Shown: in pieces, positions 10,592-19,967 of the stretch
Numbering within the stretch: position 1 is the stretch's first letter
How the letters are laid out: the number at the start of each line of letters is the position of its first letter
Source of the DNA: Pyropia yezoensis
Taxonomy: Eukaryota; Rhodophyta; Bangiophyceae; Bangiales; Bangiaceae
Assembly: GCA_009829735.1 (NCBI GenBank)
Contig: CM020620.1
Span: 15,287,186-15,351,185, forward strand
Reading direction: 5' to 3'
DNA: 64,000 bases
Position numbers and translations under genes: made by a program
The notes under the pieces: model-generated
Told to the model about the DNA's origin: nothing
Seen by the model: only the letters and a program-made list of their open reading frames with translations
Database searches by the model: none

Positions 10592-12943
10592 GTGACCATG
10601 TCTACCCAAGAGACGGGGAACGTTCAAGATGACGGATCGGCGTCGACGCTGACCTCGGAGGTGACTACGGGAACCGGGATCGGGAACCCGATCGATAACA
10701 TTGAGACGCCAATGCTTTCCGGTGCCGGATCGACGTTTGGCACGGCTCGGACGGCAGGAGGCGGGGGCCCGCCTCAACTGTCGTCGACCGACCTCACTCC
10801 GCCGCCTCCTTCACCAGGGGATTCCCTGATGGCATCATTGGCCCGCATCGAGGCCCGGTTTTCCGGGCTCGACGCCCGTCAAGATCGGACGGAGGACGCA
10901 ATGGCAGTGTTGATGTCAACACGGCACACGACGGGACCCCGTCGTGTTCCTCCCACACCGGTACGGTTCGAACCGGCCGGACTACTTTCGGAGTCCACCA
11001 GGGTCAACCCCGGTGTTGCTACTCCTGGACAACCTCCGGACACAATGGGGTATGGGTCCGACTCGTCGGCAGAGTTGGAACGGAGTCACACGGAGCGATA
11101 CGCTCGGAGCACCCGAAGCGGACTCCGCGGACACGACCCGGCGGATACGTACGCCGGGGGAGAGTCGGTTATTGGAGGAGGGGGTACCCTCTCGCAGTAC
11201 CCTCACGACGAAGGAGGCCCGGCAACTCGGGTTCCCGAGGTGCCGACGCCTGAAGTACCATCTTCAGTGGTGGAAGCTATGACCGCGCAGGTAACTGCGA
11301 GCCTACTGAAGCGGATGGAGTCCGATGAGTTCGCTCATCAACTGGCTAAGCGACTGGATATCCAGGACGCTGACACGGAGATCGTCAACGAGGTCTTCCG
11401 GTCGGTTCTTACTCCGGAACGTTATCGTTTGGAGGACCGCTCTACCACCGTATCGGAATCGATGCGTAATACGTCGCATCGGGCGATCCGCTCTATGCAG
11501 ACCCTTATGAAGGGAGTCCCTATGTTCGGGGGGCCGAACGGACGCCCGTTGGCAGTCATCGGCTTCTTGACTAGCTTCAAGGCAGCCGCAGACAAGGCGC
11601 TCGTTAACGAGGGGCTGGCCCTGGAGATCCTCCCGTTCTTTGTTGATGAACGGGTGCGAGGCATTCTTCGCCAGGCATCCCCGATGCCGGGAATGAGGGT
11701 CGCGGCCACCCCCATGGATTACCGTGGGATATTGAAGGAGCTGCTGAGCAGCTACCTCAGTGAGGACAAGTGCGAGGACCACTATCGGGCCCTTCGCACT
11801 GCCACCGCCCAGTCCTGGGAGGATGAGGAGATGTTTGGACGCCGGATCCAAGAGCTCGACTACGAGCTGGGGAAGCTCCTCGGAGAAGGGGAGCTACGGG
11901 CCATCCTGTTCGCAGGAGTACCCAACTACGTGCGGATATCCGCACGGGGCGCCAACACGGCACGGACGAACTTCAGTCGACTGATGCATATGTGCAAGTC
12001 CCTAGGGGACGCCTACCGGGTTCTACACCCGGAGTGTGCCTTGGCCCCGAAGCCCAAGGGTGAGGGAGGCAAGCCCAGTCTTACCCCGGTACCGAGGCAA
12101 GAGAAGGTGGAACGTAAGGCCGTACCAGTACTGGTGGCGACCGAACATACCCCTATTGGGGAGGGTGACCCTCTAGTCGACCAACAGGGCCACCTGTTGC
12201 TACCGGCGACGCCGGTGATTGATGAACATGGTACGGTAGCGTACATCGCCCCGGCTGGAACCCAGTTCCAGGTCAACGAAGGAACGGGACGGCGCGTCCC
12301 GTATGTGCGGACTACGGGGTACTCCCCGGTGACGGGTAACCCTCACCAACCCTTGCCAACATGGGCGGTGCGCACGGAGGCCCCCCCGCAGATTGCGGGC
12401 CGACCCAACCGGTTGGGGGAGTCCATGTTCCGGTTGACCCAAGGACCCAAGGCCTACCAGGGAGCAGGCACTCGGGCGCCCGAGGGAGGCAACCGTAGCT
12501 ACGGGGCTACCCCGATGCGACCTCAAGGGGGGACCGGCACGTCCGGATGTATGTTGTGTGGGGATCCCCAGCACTGGGTGTCTTCCTGCCCACTCATCCC
12601 CGAGGAGTCTCGGCGGGCAGCGGCGCAACGCAAGGCATCCACCGGGGGGTATCCCGCCCGAGCACCCTGTGGTATAAAACTCGATCCTCTCAGACACGTG
12701 TCAATATCCCTCGGGGGAAAGGGACAGGTAACGCAGAAAGGGGAACTACGAGAATGGTATGCCTGTTGCCTCACGTGCCTGCTTGCAGGGCAAACAGATA
12801 CGCACGGTAGTGCACACGGGGAAGAGGAAAGCAAACGCGCAGTTGTCTTTTTCCCTGAGGGCGCGGGCCGAGGGCGCCTCGCTGTCCCTCTTAACGTGCA
12901 TCTGGGGGAACCCCGGCACGTTGGCCCGGTAGCCCCCCCATAA
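10592..12943 (+). CDS. gag: LTR retrotransposon Gag polyprotein with zinc knuckle
   Basis: This 783-aa intact frame lies 200 bp after the primer-binding site of LTR A. The first 200 residues are Ser/Thr/Gly-rich and probably disordered. A helical, capsid-like region spans about 230-490. A CX2CX4HX4C zinc knuckle lies at residues 653-666 (Cys-Met-Leu-Cys ... His ... Cys), typical of retroelement nucleocapsid domains that bind the element RNA. The tail after it is basic and has extra cysteines. No protease, reverse transcriptase or RNase H follows. The next 480 bp are non-coding and then unrelated ORFs begin, so pol of this element has been lost or replaced by nested DNA. The start is the first Met in frame with a good leader. 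Confidence 0.8.
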   Translation: MTMSTQETGNVQDDGSASTLTSEVTTGTGIGNPIDNIETPMLSGAGSTFGTARTAGGGGPPQLSSTDLTPPPPSPGDSLMASLARIEARFSGLDARQDRTEDAMAVLMSTRHTTGPRRVPPTPVRFEPAGLLSESTRVNPGVATPGQPPDTMGYGSDSSAELERSHTERYARSTRSGLRGHDPADTYAGGESVIGGGGTLSQYPHDEGGPATRVPEVPTPEVPSSVVEAMTAQVTASLLKRMESDEFAHQLAKRLDIQDADTEIVNEVFRSVLTPERYRLEDRSTTVSESMRNTSHRAIRSMQTLMKGVPMFGGPNGRPLAVIGFLTSFKAAADKALVNEGLALEILPFFVDERVRGILRQASPMPGMRVAATPMDYRGILKELLSSYLSEDKCEDHYRALRTATAQSWEDEEMFGRRIQELDYELGKLLGEGELRAILFAGVPNYVRISARGANTARTNFSRLMHMCKSLGDAYRVLHPECALAPKPKGEGGKPSLTPVPRQEKVERKAVPVLVATEHTPIGEGDPLVDQQGHLLLPATPVIDEHGTVAYIAPAGTQFQVNEGTGRRVPYVRTTGYSPVTGNPHQPLPTWAVRTEAPPQIAGRPNRLGESMFRLTQGPKAYQGAGTRAPEGGNRSYGATPMRPQGGTGTSGCMLCGDPQHWVSSCPLIPEESRRAAAQRKASTGGYPARAPCGIKLDPLRHVSISLGGKGQVTQKGELREWYACCLTCLLAGQTDTHGSAHGEEESKRAVVFFPEGAGRGRLAVPLNVHLGEPRHVGPVAPP

Positions 12944-13425
12944 CCCCGAGTGGCCCCGACCCGAGTCTAACCTCGTCAGGTCGGGGGCCACTATCACTAC
13001 TAATTCTATTCCCACTCACTAATCTCACACTCAAATTCTCTCAAATCAAGTCCCTCACAAATATGCAAAAACACATCAGAAATCCCTCTCTCGCGTGTGG
13101 ATAGCGTAGTCCACCGCATCCCAGTGCCGGGCACGGGCCACGGCCGCCAACCATCGCCACACGGCGGGCGTGTTCTGGCACCTGGTGCCCTCTGGTTGCA
13201 GTCCCGGGTCGGCGCCAAGTCGGGGCCAGGGATGCTACATAGCTCCCTCCCTAGTCCGGCACGTCCTCGGGCCGAACCAGGTGCCACCGTGCACAGCCTC
13301 GAGCACGTCCACACCGGTGCCGAGGTCGAGCGTCTTCGCCCGGTCACGATCACCTGCCCCGATTCTGCCCCCCCCCCCCTCCGCTCCTTCACCTTGGCCC
13401 TCTCGTTCCCCGGAGTCTGGACGGT
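12944..13425. other. Non-coding junction with a hairpin
   Basis: Directly after the gag stop there is a stem of about 12 bp: GTGGCCCCGACC at 12952-12963 pairs with GGTCGGGGGCCAC at about 12979-12991 with one bulged G. The following 130 bp are unusually A/C-rich for this window. No frame is convincing. This is where LTR or terminal sequence of the neighbouring minus-strand gypsy element would be expected, but I could not define its ends. Confidence 0.45.
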
Positions 13426-15543
13426 ATGTCCAGTTCCGAGATCCAAGCTGGGCCCGTGGTTCCGGCGGCGAGTGTTGCGGAGGAGAACTCGGGTCGTCGT
13501 GCCCCTCTCCTGCCTCCGGTTCCTCGGATGTCGGTGCCGGCGCCGGTCGCCACGGCGGGGACGGATCGAGTTCCCCCGGCTTCCGCGATGCACCCGGTCG
13601 AGGCCCCCCCGGAGGGTCTCCCGGAGATGCTTCTTGGGCAGGACCCTCTGGCGGCCCGGCGTTACTCCACGGTGGTCGGCAACGCCGGGGCGGCCCAGTG
13701 CCAGCAGGATTGCATGGACCTCTGGCGCAAGGAACTCCAGCGCGGGGTCTTGACCGAGATGGACAAGGCACGTCTTCATACGGCGGACCAGATGCGCCTG
13801 GCACAAGACCGCTCCCAGAGCTTCTCGGGTTCCTCTTGGGCTGCTCGTCTGGAGGATCTCCCCTTCGCGCTGGTACTGGATCTACCCTTGACCGAGCGTC
13901 GCGTGTCCGCGTCCGTTCTCCGGTGGCCGGAGGAGGAAGGGTACGTCCACCGGGCGCTCAAGGTCTGGGACGAGGCGCTCAAGGGGTCGGGAAGCTTGAA
14001 CTGCGACCCCCGTCCGAGCATGGTCGCTCTGGAGCCGCCTTTCTTGACGCGGAAATACTCCAAGTTGTCGCCGGCACGGGAGCAGGGTGAGCGACGCGGG
14101 CGTCAGCGTGACTTCCTTGTAAGCTGCAACCACCAGGAGTTCTGGAAGCTGGACAAGGCTAACCGGGCGGCATACTACCCCAAGGTCATCCCGCAGCAGC
14201 AGGAAGTCGAGATCCCGGTCGGGTTTGCTCCTTCCAGCATCCCTTGCACCTGGTACTTCTTGGACGCCTTGACTCAGGCGTCGATCAAGGGCTTCTTCCA
14301 CTCAATCCCGTACATGATGTACACGTCCGAGATGACAGTCTTGGCGGCCAACCACTGGCTTCATGAGGTCTTGGTGTCCAACCGGCTTTGGTTTCTCCCT
14401 GACCTCCTGATGGTCTGGATTGTCGACAAGTTGACCGTCGACTTCCTGTGCAGCCAGGACGAGGAGTACAAGGAGCTCTTCCAGGCGATGATCGACTTCC
14501 GGCGTCTGGTGCCGGTGCATGACCGGAACTTCTTGAACGCGATTGCCGACCAGAACCGCCCGCGTCGGGATGGCTTCGGTTGGGCGCAGGTGGTCTACCA
14601 GTCTTCTCCGGCCAAGGTGCAGCTGGCGACGCCGCTTCCGGCGTGGCCGCAGCTAGGTAGCTTTCCTGCTCCGGCCGCCCTTGATCTTCTGCCAGTTGGA
14701 CCGCCGGTGCAGGAGTCGGGATGGGCCGCGGCGGTCGGTCGGGCGTCTGCGGCGGCTCCACTTCCTCCGGTTGCCCCTGTCGCCCCGGTCGCCTCGCCTG
14801 AACCGTCACCGGCACGTCCGCGCCCTGTTCCGGCTGTGCCAGTACTTCAAGCTCCTCCGGCACCGCGCTTGTCTGCGGCGAGTCTGGGAGTGGCCGTGCG
14901 GTCGCCGATTACTCCGGCCGCTCTACCCCGGACGCCTTCTTCCAACGCCGGCGGCGCTGTGCCTCCGCTGGAGTTGGGTACTCCGGTCTCGGGGGCCGTT
15001 GTGGACCGTCCGGTAGTGTCATCCTCGGGCCGGTTCGAGATTCCGGCGCCGACTCTGCGCCTCACCCGCTTCCGGGTGCCTGACTGGTACCTGAACCAAG
15101 GTGGTCCAACATGCGACCAGTACGACGTCGGCATGATTGAAGACCAGCTGGGTCGTCTTCCGGTGCAGGTTGAAGGCGTCGGGTCCTCTCTGGTGCTGGG
15201 TACTTACGCCAGCGTCTTGAACGACGTGGTCGACCGGGTGTTTGCTTGCGCGGACAGCGGCCAGATGTCGAACAACCCGGTGGTTGGCGAACTTCTGGCG
15301 ACTTTGACGCGGCATGGCCTGGCCCAGCAGTGGTCAGAGACCTTCACGGGCTTCCAGCGGCGCCGACGGACATATCTGGATGAGCGGGAGCCACCGGCAA
15401 CTACTGGTACTACTCCGATGGCGTCATACCGGGATGCGCCGCGTCCACCGCACTACGTCATCCCGTCTTCCTCCGGTTCCCGTCGTACCGCGGAGGCAAC
15501 GCCGGAGGACACTCCCGCGGCTCAGCGTCCGCGCCGGGAGTAG
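13426..15543 (+). CDS. Unrecognised 705-aa protein in retroelement context
   Basis: The frame is intact from ATG to a tandem stop (TAG TAG). Residues 1-60 are Pro/Ala-rich. Residues about 60-400 look globular and aromatic-rich (many Trp, Phe and Tyr, for example around 250-330). A long Pro/Ala/Val linker spans about 410-540. A second globular part follows (about 545-660) and the tail is Ser/Thr/Arg-rich. I see no zinc knuckle, protease or polymerase motif and do not recognise a family. It ends 146 bp from the stop of the minus-strand gypsy integrase, tail to tail. It could be an antisense extra ORF between pol and the 3' LTR of that gypsy element, as known in some plant Ty3/gypsy lineages, or the gag of another element. 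Confidence 0.55.
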   Translation: MSSSEIQAGPVVPAASVAEENSGRRAPLLPPVPRMSVPAPVATAGTDRVPPASAMHPVEAPPEGLPEMLLGQDPLAARRYSTVVGNAGAAQCQQDCMDLWRKELQRGVLTEMDKARLHTADQMRLAQDRSQSFSGSSWAARLEDLPFALVLDLPLTERRVSASVLRWPEEEGYVHRALKVWDEALKGSGSLNCDPRPSMVALEPPFLTRKYSKLSPAREQGERRGRQRDFLVSCNHQEFWKLDKANRAAYYPKVIPQQQEVEIPVGFAPSSIPCTWYFLDALTQASIKGFFHSIPYMMYTSEMTVLAANHWLHEVLVSNRLWFLPDLLMVWIVDKLTVDFLCSQDEEYKELFQAMIDFRRLVPVHDRNFLNAIADQNRPRRDGFGWAQVVYQSSPAKVQLATPLPAWPQLGSFPAPAALDLLPVGPPVQESGWAAAVGRASAAAPLPPVAPVAPVASPEPSPARPRPVPAVPVLQAPPAPRLSAASLGVAVRSPITPAALPRTPSSNAGGAVPPLELGTPVSGAVVDRPVVSSSGRFEIPAPTLRLTRFRVPDWYLNQGGPTCDQYDVGMIEDQLGRLPVQVEGVGSSLVLGTYASVLNDVVDRVFACADSGQMSNNPVVGELLATLTRHGLAQQWSETFTGFQRRRRTYLDEREPPATTGTTPMASYRDAPRPPHYVIPSSSGSRRTAEATPEDTPAAQRPRRE

Positions 15544-15688
15544 TAGTTGGATGCAAGGGGGGTGAGGGTCTTGGGAGAAGCGAGGAGGGAAGAGGCGGAG
15601 AGAAGGGTTGCTCGAGCGGGTGCTTGTTTTCCTTGATTGTTCCATGCTTGCGTTGCGTGTTATCCTTGATATACCCGTTCCCTTCTTC

Positions 15689-16923
15689 TCAATCCTCTTG
15701 TTCCGCATCCGTTGCGGGCGAGCTCGTCTCGTCCCGAGGGTCTTGGTTGGCCCCGTCCTCTTGGTCCTCCTCCGTGTCCGACTCCAGAATCTTGCCGGCT
15801 CTGGCCACTGGAGTGCCCTCGATCCCGTTCCGTCGCGTGTAGGCACAGACGTCCGCGATGGGTAGCCGGTTTGAGGGTTCCCATGTATCATCTGCTGGGT
15901 TAAAGCCGAACCAGCGTACTCGCAGGTACAGGCGTCCATCTCTCCAGGCATGGTCGACAAACTTGACGTAGACAAATTCCCGACCTTCTTCTTGGGATAG
16001 CCAGGGTATCGCTGTCCGCTTACGCCGGGTCAAGTCCCGTTGGCTTGGCGGTGGAGCTCGGGTGACATGGTCGCTGCTCACCCGGTACGGAGAGCCATCC
16101 ACGTCTAGAAGGAAGGTCCAGCCATCCGTATTGAGAATCTCATAAGGTCCATCCGTCTTAGAGTCCAGCTTCCCCCGGGTCTTGCTATGGTTGTCCACAA
16201 AAACCCAGTCGCCACCACCCAGTTCCTTGTTCTTTTCCCGGACACCCTTGTCATAGTCCCGCTTGTATCGCTCCTGGGTCTTTGAGATTGACTCCTTGAC
16301 TCTTGGGAGCAGGAGCTTTAGTTGTTCCAGGAACTCATCCTTTGCCTTGGGACCTGACTTCAGTGCAGGCTGGAGACCATCCGGTATTCTTTCCAGGGAG
16401 AAGTTGGTCAGCCGCCTTGGGGTGACAAAGTCGAGTGGAGCGACTCCCGTTGTCCGGTGAACTCGGGAGTTGTAGGCTAGAGTGAGGACAGCCAGGAGCT
16501 CGTCCCAGTCTTCTTGGTGCTCCTCCACGTAGTGCCGTAGCATGTCCACTAGGGTCCGGTTGAATCGTTCCACCTGACCGTTCGTTTGAGGGTGGTACGT
16601 CGTGGTGTACAAGTTCTTGATGCCCATCAGGTCACAGACTCCTTGGAAGAACAGGGATGCAAACTGGGGACCATTGTCGGTTAAGACGGAGTCTGGAGGG
16701 CCGTAGGCAGCTATCCAGTACTCGCAGAAGGCCGACGTGACTGTGGCAGTATTGACCCCCAGGTAGGGGGCAACACGTGCCATGCAAGGGGCGGCAGGCC
16801 ACTAGCCTGGTCCGTTCCTCCCCCTGCATTTGGGTCCATATTCCCTAAGTTCGGGATAGTTAGCTTAGTAGTAAATCCAACTTGGATTTGAGGGTTTTCT
16901 GCATTTATCGTCTTGAATTTTCG
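15689..16923 (-). pseudogene. Ty3/gypsy integrase with chromodomain, broken at its amino side
   Basis: An open frame of 364 aa (from 16783) covers the integrase catalytic core and tail. It has LTDNGPQF with Asp36 and HPQTNGQVERF with Glu72, exactly 35 residues apart (the D-35-E part of DDE). It ends with a chromodomain at about 268-312 (VRWFGFNPADDTWEP). Chromodomain integrases belong to chromovirus-type Ty3/gypsy elements and steer insertion into heterochromatin. Just upstream, at about 16797, the frame shifts by what looks like a 4-bp loss. The sequence towards 16923 has only a remnant of the segment with the first Asp. No reverse transcriptase precedes it, because LTR B begins at 16924. 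The fragment lies opposite in orientation to elements A and B. Confidence 0.85.
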
Positions 16924-17209
16924 TGTGGCCCGGTGGGCAGGTGCTGGGGTGGGAGATTCTGAGTGGCGAGATTCTGAGTGGACCCTGGGGGGATAAGGGG
17001 AGGGACAGCGGGGCTTGGCCCTGCGTCCCCGTCCCGACCAAGAAACTGTTGGACCACACACCATCTTCTTGTTTGTCCGTGGGGGGATTGCCCCACAACA
17101 GGGATAGAGTGTGTGCGACTTGCACTTCTTCCGGTTCCCCCGACACGGGAGGCAGCCCTCGCACACCGCCCCAACTTGGGTACTGTGTGTGCGAGTGGTT
17201 TTTGCCACA
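16924..17209 (+). repeat. 5' LTR of retrotransposon B (286 bp)
   Basis: It begins TGTGGC and ends GCCACA, a perfect 6-bp inverted repeat, followed two bases later by the same 19-nt primer-binding site as element A. The LTR body is different from LTR A. It directly abuts the truncated gypsy integrase, so element B seems to have inserted into it. Confidence 0.65.
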
Positions 17210-17211
17210 TT

Positions 17212-17230
17212 TGGTGGAGCAGCAGGGGAC
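17212..17230 (+). promoter_or_regulatory. tRNA primer-binding site of element B
   Basis: It is identical to the 19 nt at 10374-10392 although the flanking bases differ. It lies two bases after LTR B. Confidence 0.7.
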
Positions 17231-17328
17231 AGAGGTAAACTTTACCTCCGGGTGCACCCGGGTGTAGGGGGCCCTCTGTCTCAGAGGAACGGTGGACTTG
17301 GACCGTGTCATACGGATCGTTAGCCAAC

Positions 17329-17738
17329 ATGGCTAGCTCGGACCCCCCGTCGTCCGGGGAGTACACGGGTGACGCACGTACTTCAGTGCCTTTGAATACT
17401 GGTGAGACACAGGTGGGTTTACCTGGGGTCGCAGAGGGACTAGAGGTCCCTCAAGCCAGCAGGACTGGAAGTGCGGGCGGGCAACAGGCCACCCCGACTC
17501 AGTCGGGAGTTCACTCGGGTGACACTTCTGACGTGGGTGGGCCGAAGTCTGGCCACCGCGTGGTATACTCAACGGGAACGTCCCAAGGGGTGAGGACTGT
17601 CCCCGCGAGTTCCACTCGGGTTGGAGCCAACTTTGGCATGGAGCCATCGCCAACTAGGCTTTCGGAGGACGGCGGACCTCCGTTGGTCGGCGATGGGCTC
17701 GCGCCCATGCCCCCGGTTGAGACCCCTGAGGAACGTGG
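17329..17738 (+). CDS. Gag-like protein of element B, start only
   Basis: The first ATG after the primer-binding site opens a frame that stays open for about 137 codons until the assembly gap. The visible part is rich in Gly, Ser, Thr and Pro, with low complexity like the amino end of Gag A, but there is no clear sequence match between the two. The remaining Gag, pol and the 3' LTR would be in or beyond the unsequenced stretch. After the gap the sequence belongs to the KDZ gene. Confidence 0.5.
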
Positions 17739-18004
17739 NNNNNNNNNNNNNNNNNNNNNNNNNNNNNNNNNNNNNNNNNNNNNNNNNNNNNNNNNNNNNN
17801 NNNNNNNNNNNNNNNNNNNNNNNNNNNNNNNNNNNNNNNNNNNNNNNNNNNNNNNNNNNNNNNNNNNNNNNNNNNNNNNNNNNNNNNNNNNNNNNNNNNN
17901 NNNNNNNNNNNNNNNNNNNNNNNNNNNNNNNNNNNNNNNNNNNNNNNNNNNNNNNNNNNNNNNNNNNNNNNNNNNNNNNNNNNNNNNNNNNNNNNNNNNN
18001 NNNN
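17739..18004. other. Assembly gap (266 N)
   Basis: All bases are N. The true length is unknown. The gap must contain the right end of the retrotransposon nest and possibly the missing middle of the KDZ transposase. Confidence 1.
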
Positions 18005-19650
18005 CGGATCTCATGCACTCCTTCTGGTCGCACTGCCAGCGGCCAACAACAGCCTGTAGTTCGTTATGGACAACATGAACAACATCATCAGCAGAAGTAT
18101 ATCAAAGCAGTCAGATCGGGTACCAGGCGTGACCATCTCACGAGCGCGTCACTGTACCGTACAGGGCATACAGCAAAGCTTGCAGAAAGAGAAAGTGAAC
18201 GCACAGCGATGGTCGGGGCGCTTGGGTGGTGCGTGGAGATCACAGCGTGCTCCTTGACCACCTGATGGCGTGCTTCGCGCTTACATCCGCAGCTTCCGCA
18301 ATACGCCTCCACAAGAGGCAGCTGCATGTCGCGCGTGTGTCCCAGGTCATTGGACAGCGACATCAACTGACCCATAGCCTTCAGGTCTGCTCGCCTCTGG
18401 TCATCCACTCGGGTGGCGTTGTCGGCGTAGATCCTTCTCCAGTCCGCCGTCCTCACCCACACATCGCCATCATGAAGTTCACCAGGGCATGGCAGCATGT
18501 TACGCATGACGCGACGGGCAACGCGCTCCAAAGCGGGGTCCGTCTTGGCGCGCTGCGTGTCCGACGGTAGCCGCTCGATGCCCATGTCCTCCTCCTCAGA
18601 CACCAGGAACTTCGGCTGTTGACCGCTTGGCTTGACGGCACTGGACGGCCCCACAGACGATCGCAACTCCGTCGTGGAATCCACCTCGTTAAGCTTCCAC
18701 TCTGCGTTCAATGGTCGGGAGATCTTCACGTGCCCGCACCGTCCGCGAAACCGCCGACATCCGGGTGCAATACATGATGCCACGTTTGCCTTGGTGAACG
18801 TGACCAAGGAGAATACTCGCTTGTACAGCACTGTCCACACCAGAGATGTCCCATACAGCTTGCAGCTCGCAAAGTCTTGAGCATCAGCTTGCAGCTGCAT
18901 CCGCTGTCGAAACTTGACCAGCGGTACACCGGCAAGGACCAGGCACCGGGACAACAATGCCGTGTGTTGGCAGTCTGTGCTGCGCGAGGATGCGGAGATC
19001 AACAGCGCATTCTGCGTCCCACCGAAGCACGAACAGATGAGCCCACCACGCGGCGAGACCCAAAGAACGGCGTCACGCTTTGCATGGCCGTAGCGCAGAG
19101 CAACAGCACGTGACCTTGACTTCGGATCACCGACGACAGTAGCAGCAACTGACGGAGTACCGCGTCCAACCGCCACCGTTGAAGGGAGCCCACAGCACCG
19201 GCGGACACATGCCGTCAACGCATCTGCCATGGCCTCCTCCACAGTTGGCGTCTGACTCGCGCGGGCCTTGCGTCTTGAAGGGGGTGCGGAGCGAAGTAGC
19301 GGAACCGCGGCATTCCTCGATCCATCGTCCGGCTCGGGGTCGGCATTTGCGCTCTCGTTGTCGTCCTTGCGCTCAGCTGCTTGGCTGCGCCTGGCCTTCT
19401 TCGGGGCTCTTGGAGGGTCAGCTACCTTGTCGTGACCGACCAGCGACACGGTGGTTGGAAGGCTCGGACTCAGAACCGGACCAACTCTCACAGCGTTAGA
19501 GCCGGCGGGATCCCCATTCACCAGATCGCCTATGGTCGAAGGAGGAAGCGTGGCAAGGCGGTCGCGAACAGTCCGTGCCTGTGCATGGGTTCTCACAAAC
19601 AGAGAGCACACGGGAGTGGAGAACACAGGACGACCGTCCGAAGCCGACAT
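18005..19650 (-). pseudogene. KDZ/Zisupton transposase, amino half with SWIM and Cys-rich modules
   Basis: The Met at 19650 is preferred over the upstream Met at 19830, because the 60 residues between are low-complexity. Exon 1 runs to 18262 (463 aa). It has a SWIM-type zinc finger CxC...CxH (C206, C208, C227, H229), then a CX4CX6CXH cluster (C293, C298, C305, H307) and a C-x2-C-x-C group at 451-456. A GT-AG intron is predicted at 18054-18261 (GTGGTC ... CTACAG, phase 0 on both sides). Exon 2 continues the Cys-rich part until the gap. SWIM fingers are typical of Zisupton transposases and probably bind DNA or protein. The central catalytic part is separated from this half by the retrotransposon insertion, so this copy is broken. 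Confidence 0.7.
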
Positions 19651-19967
19651 CTCAGGTAGTCGTACAGGGAAGCCGCCGCCGCCGCACGAGCGACCGTCTG
19701 CGGGGTCAAACAACGGCGCAGGCACACAGCTCGTGAAGAGAAGGGTAAGCAGCGGCGGGAACGGCAGCGGCGGCCCGTGGCCGGCCAGGTACGCGCCACC
19801 CCCGTACAGCCCCCGGAACAGCCGCCGCAATGGCCACGCCCCAGCAGAATATGACGGCTGCGGTAGTATGGTCCGTACCCAGGGGGATCGCCGAGAGAAG
19901 GCGGCGGACGATTATGTAGACGCAGCAGGCGGCCGCGCGTACCAGGGGCGCCCCGGGCCGACCCCCG

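Larger units (their letters stand above)
7359..19650 (-). mobile_element. KDZ/Zisupton-type DNA transposon, split by nested LTR elements
   Basis: The amino half (SWIM and Cys-rich modules, 18005-19650) and the carboxy half (KDZ core plus Ulp1 protease, 7359-10009) are on the same strand and in the right order. They have complementary parts of the architecture described for Zisupton transposases (SWIM finger, transposase core, Ulp1-type protease). LTR-retrotransposon sequence starts at 10010, inside the open frame of the carboxy half, and the right edge lies in the assembly gap. I infer one transposon interrupted by later retrotransposon insertions. Terminal repeats and target-site duplications of the KDZ element were not identified. 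Confidence 0.65.

Noticed and set aside
10003-18114. GTCAG at 10003-10007 and at 18110-18114 as a 5-bp target duplication of one large LTR insertion
   Set aside because: 18110-18114 falls inside a predicted intron of the KDZ gene, whose exon continues left into the gap. The sequence before it does not match the end of LTR A. Probably chance.
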